Origin: CAYXZO01 sp964469505
Lineage (GTDB): Bacteria; Fidelibacterota; UBA8477; JABMPR01
Assembly: GCA_964469505.1 (NCBI GenBank)
Contig: CAYXZO010000055.1
Coordinates: 1 to 14,842, forward strand
Length of the DNA stretch: 14,842 nt
Reading direction: 5' to 3'
Every line of letters begins with the position of its first letter. Position 1 is the first letter of the stretch. The notes under the pieces were generated by a model that searched no databases, was not told the DNA's origin, and saw nothing but the letters and a program-made list of their open reading frames with translations. Below, one piece after another: positions 14,297 through 14,842 of the stretch. The translations under genes and the position numbers were made by a program.

Positions 14297-14842
14297 TTAG
14301 CCATACAGGCCCATTAGATAGCGGATTAATGCCAGCACCGCTTCAGGAAAAGTGGAATAGGTGGTGCCGTTTACCTGCCAGGTGGTGGGGACAGCAGGGT
14401 CCAACCCATTATCGGGGAACAGAACCGTGCAATGGTCAAGTGCAGCGTCATATTGCCCCAACGCATAGTCATCCTGCGCAGCCAGCAGATGCAGATCCGC
14501 CGCGGTGAAAGAAGTGTCACCTTGGAAGATGTAATTCGAATCAGCCTGCAAGACAGCATCAACATCCTGCAGACTACCCGAGTAGTTTCGTTGTATGAAA
14601 AAGACTACGGCCCTACCTGCGTGTCCGTCAATCAGGTTGTCATCCCGAAAAAGGCCAGAATCAAACCAGAATTGAGCCACATCTAGACTATCCATCCTTA
14701 AAGCAATCCATCCTAAACCGATGTATGCTGGTGGATATTCCCCTCTGCGTTGCAGCGCCTCTTGAAAACGAGCCCGGGCGCTGTCATATGCTTCAGCTTG
14801 AAAAAATTCCCAGCCGTGGCGCACGAGACTACCGGCATCAGC
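14297..14842 (-). CDS. TPR-repeat protein, N-terminus outside the window
   Basis: Only the C-terminal 181 residues are visible; the frame stays open to the right edge (the last codons read ADAGSLVRHGWEFF). TPR-like helix pairs are clear at the start, with GWEFFQAEAYDSARARFQEAL and PPAYIGLGWIALRMDSLDVAQFWFDSGL (residue runs split here), and weaker ones near HLLAAQDDYALGQYDAAL. The C-terminus, TTYSTFPEAVLALIRYLMGLYG, is not one I recognise. Such proteins are often periplasmic or outer-membrane lipoproteins acting as scaffolds, but the missing N-terminus prevents a check for a signal peptide. The gene converges with amrS across 64 bp that contain no good terminator. Confidence 0.75.
   Translation of the reverse strand, partial: ADAGSLVRHGWEFFQAEAYDSARARFQEALQRRGEYPPAYIGLGWIALRMDSLDVAQFWFDSGLFRDDNLIDGHAGRAVVFFIQRNYSGSLQDVDAVLQADSNYIFQGDTSFTAADLHLLAAQDDYALGQYDAALDHCTVLFPDNGLDPAVPTTWQVNGTTYSTFPEAVLALIRYLMGLYG

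Overview
The window reads as ordinary chromosome of an anaerobic or facultatively anaerobic bacterium with a Gram-negative type envelope. The pointers are a Ni-Fe carbon monoxide dehydrogenase operon, a radical SAM operon, and a secreted peptidase with a lipobox and no Asp at +2. Base composition looks close to half GC. The gene set (PC4-domain protein, lipoprotein M28 peptidase, bacterial PolX, EpmA-like ligase, AmmeMemoRadiSam genes, TPR protein) would fit a lineage around the FCB/Marinimicrobia/KSB1 groups. That placement is a guess, because no rRNA or other marker gene is present. I see no tRNA, rRNA, insertion sequence, CRISPR array or prophage gene.

Layout, left to right. Positions 1-5209 are a leftward block of polX, nth, acyP, an ArsC/Spx-like gene, an M28 lipoprotein peptidase and a PC4-domain gene. 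nth, acyP and the ArsC/Spx gene are tightly packed, and M28 and PC4 are linked by a Shine-Dalgarno sequence that overlaps the M28 stop codon. A single rightward gene, epmA (5289-6269), is divergent from polX. Positions 6323-11227 are a leftward operon, cooF-cooS-FAD/NAD oxidoreductase-cooT-cooC. After a 223-bp divergent intergenic region come a small DUF2892 membrane protein and an intrinsic terminator, then the rightward AmmeMemoRadiSam operon (Memo, AMMECR1, radical SAM; 11777-14232). The window ends inside a leftward TPR gene whose N-terminus is missing.

How the genes work together. CooS should oxidise CO at its Ni-Fe C-cluster and pass electrons to the four-cluster ferredoxin CooF. The flavoprotein encoded next is the likely exit to NAD+. 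CooC and CooT supply ATP-driven nickel maturation and nickel binding. This looks like a compact CO-to-NADH module, with no energy-converting hydrogenase or acetyl-CoA synthase genes beside it. The Memo-AMMECR1-radical SAM trio is conserved as a unit, but its reaction is unknown to me, and here all three proteins keep their key residues.

Most unusual points. The PolX protein has an intact PHP nuclease site but appears to have lost all three catalytic aspartates of its polymerase domain. An 18-bp dyad, resembling Rex or CRP/CooA operators, abuts the cooF ribosome binding site.
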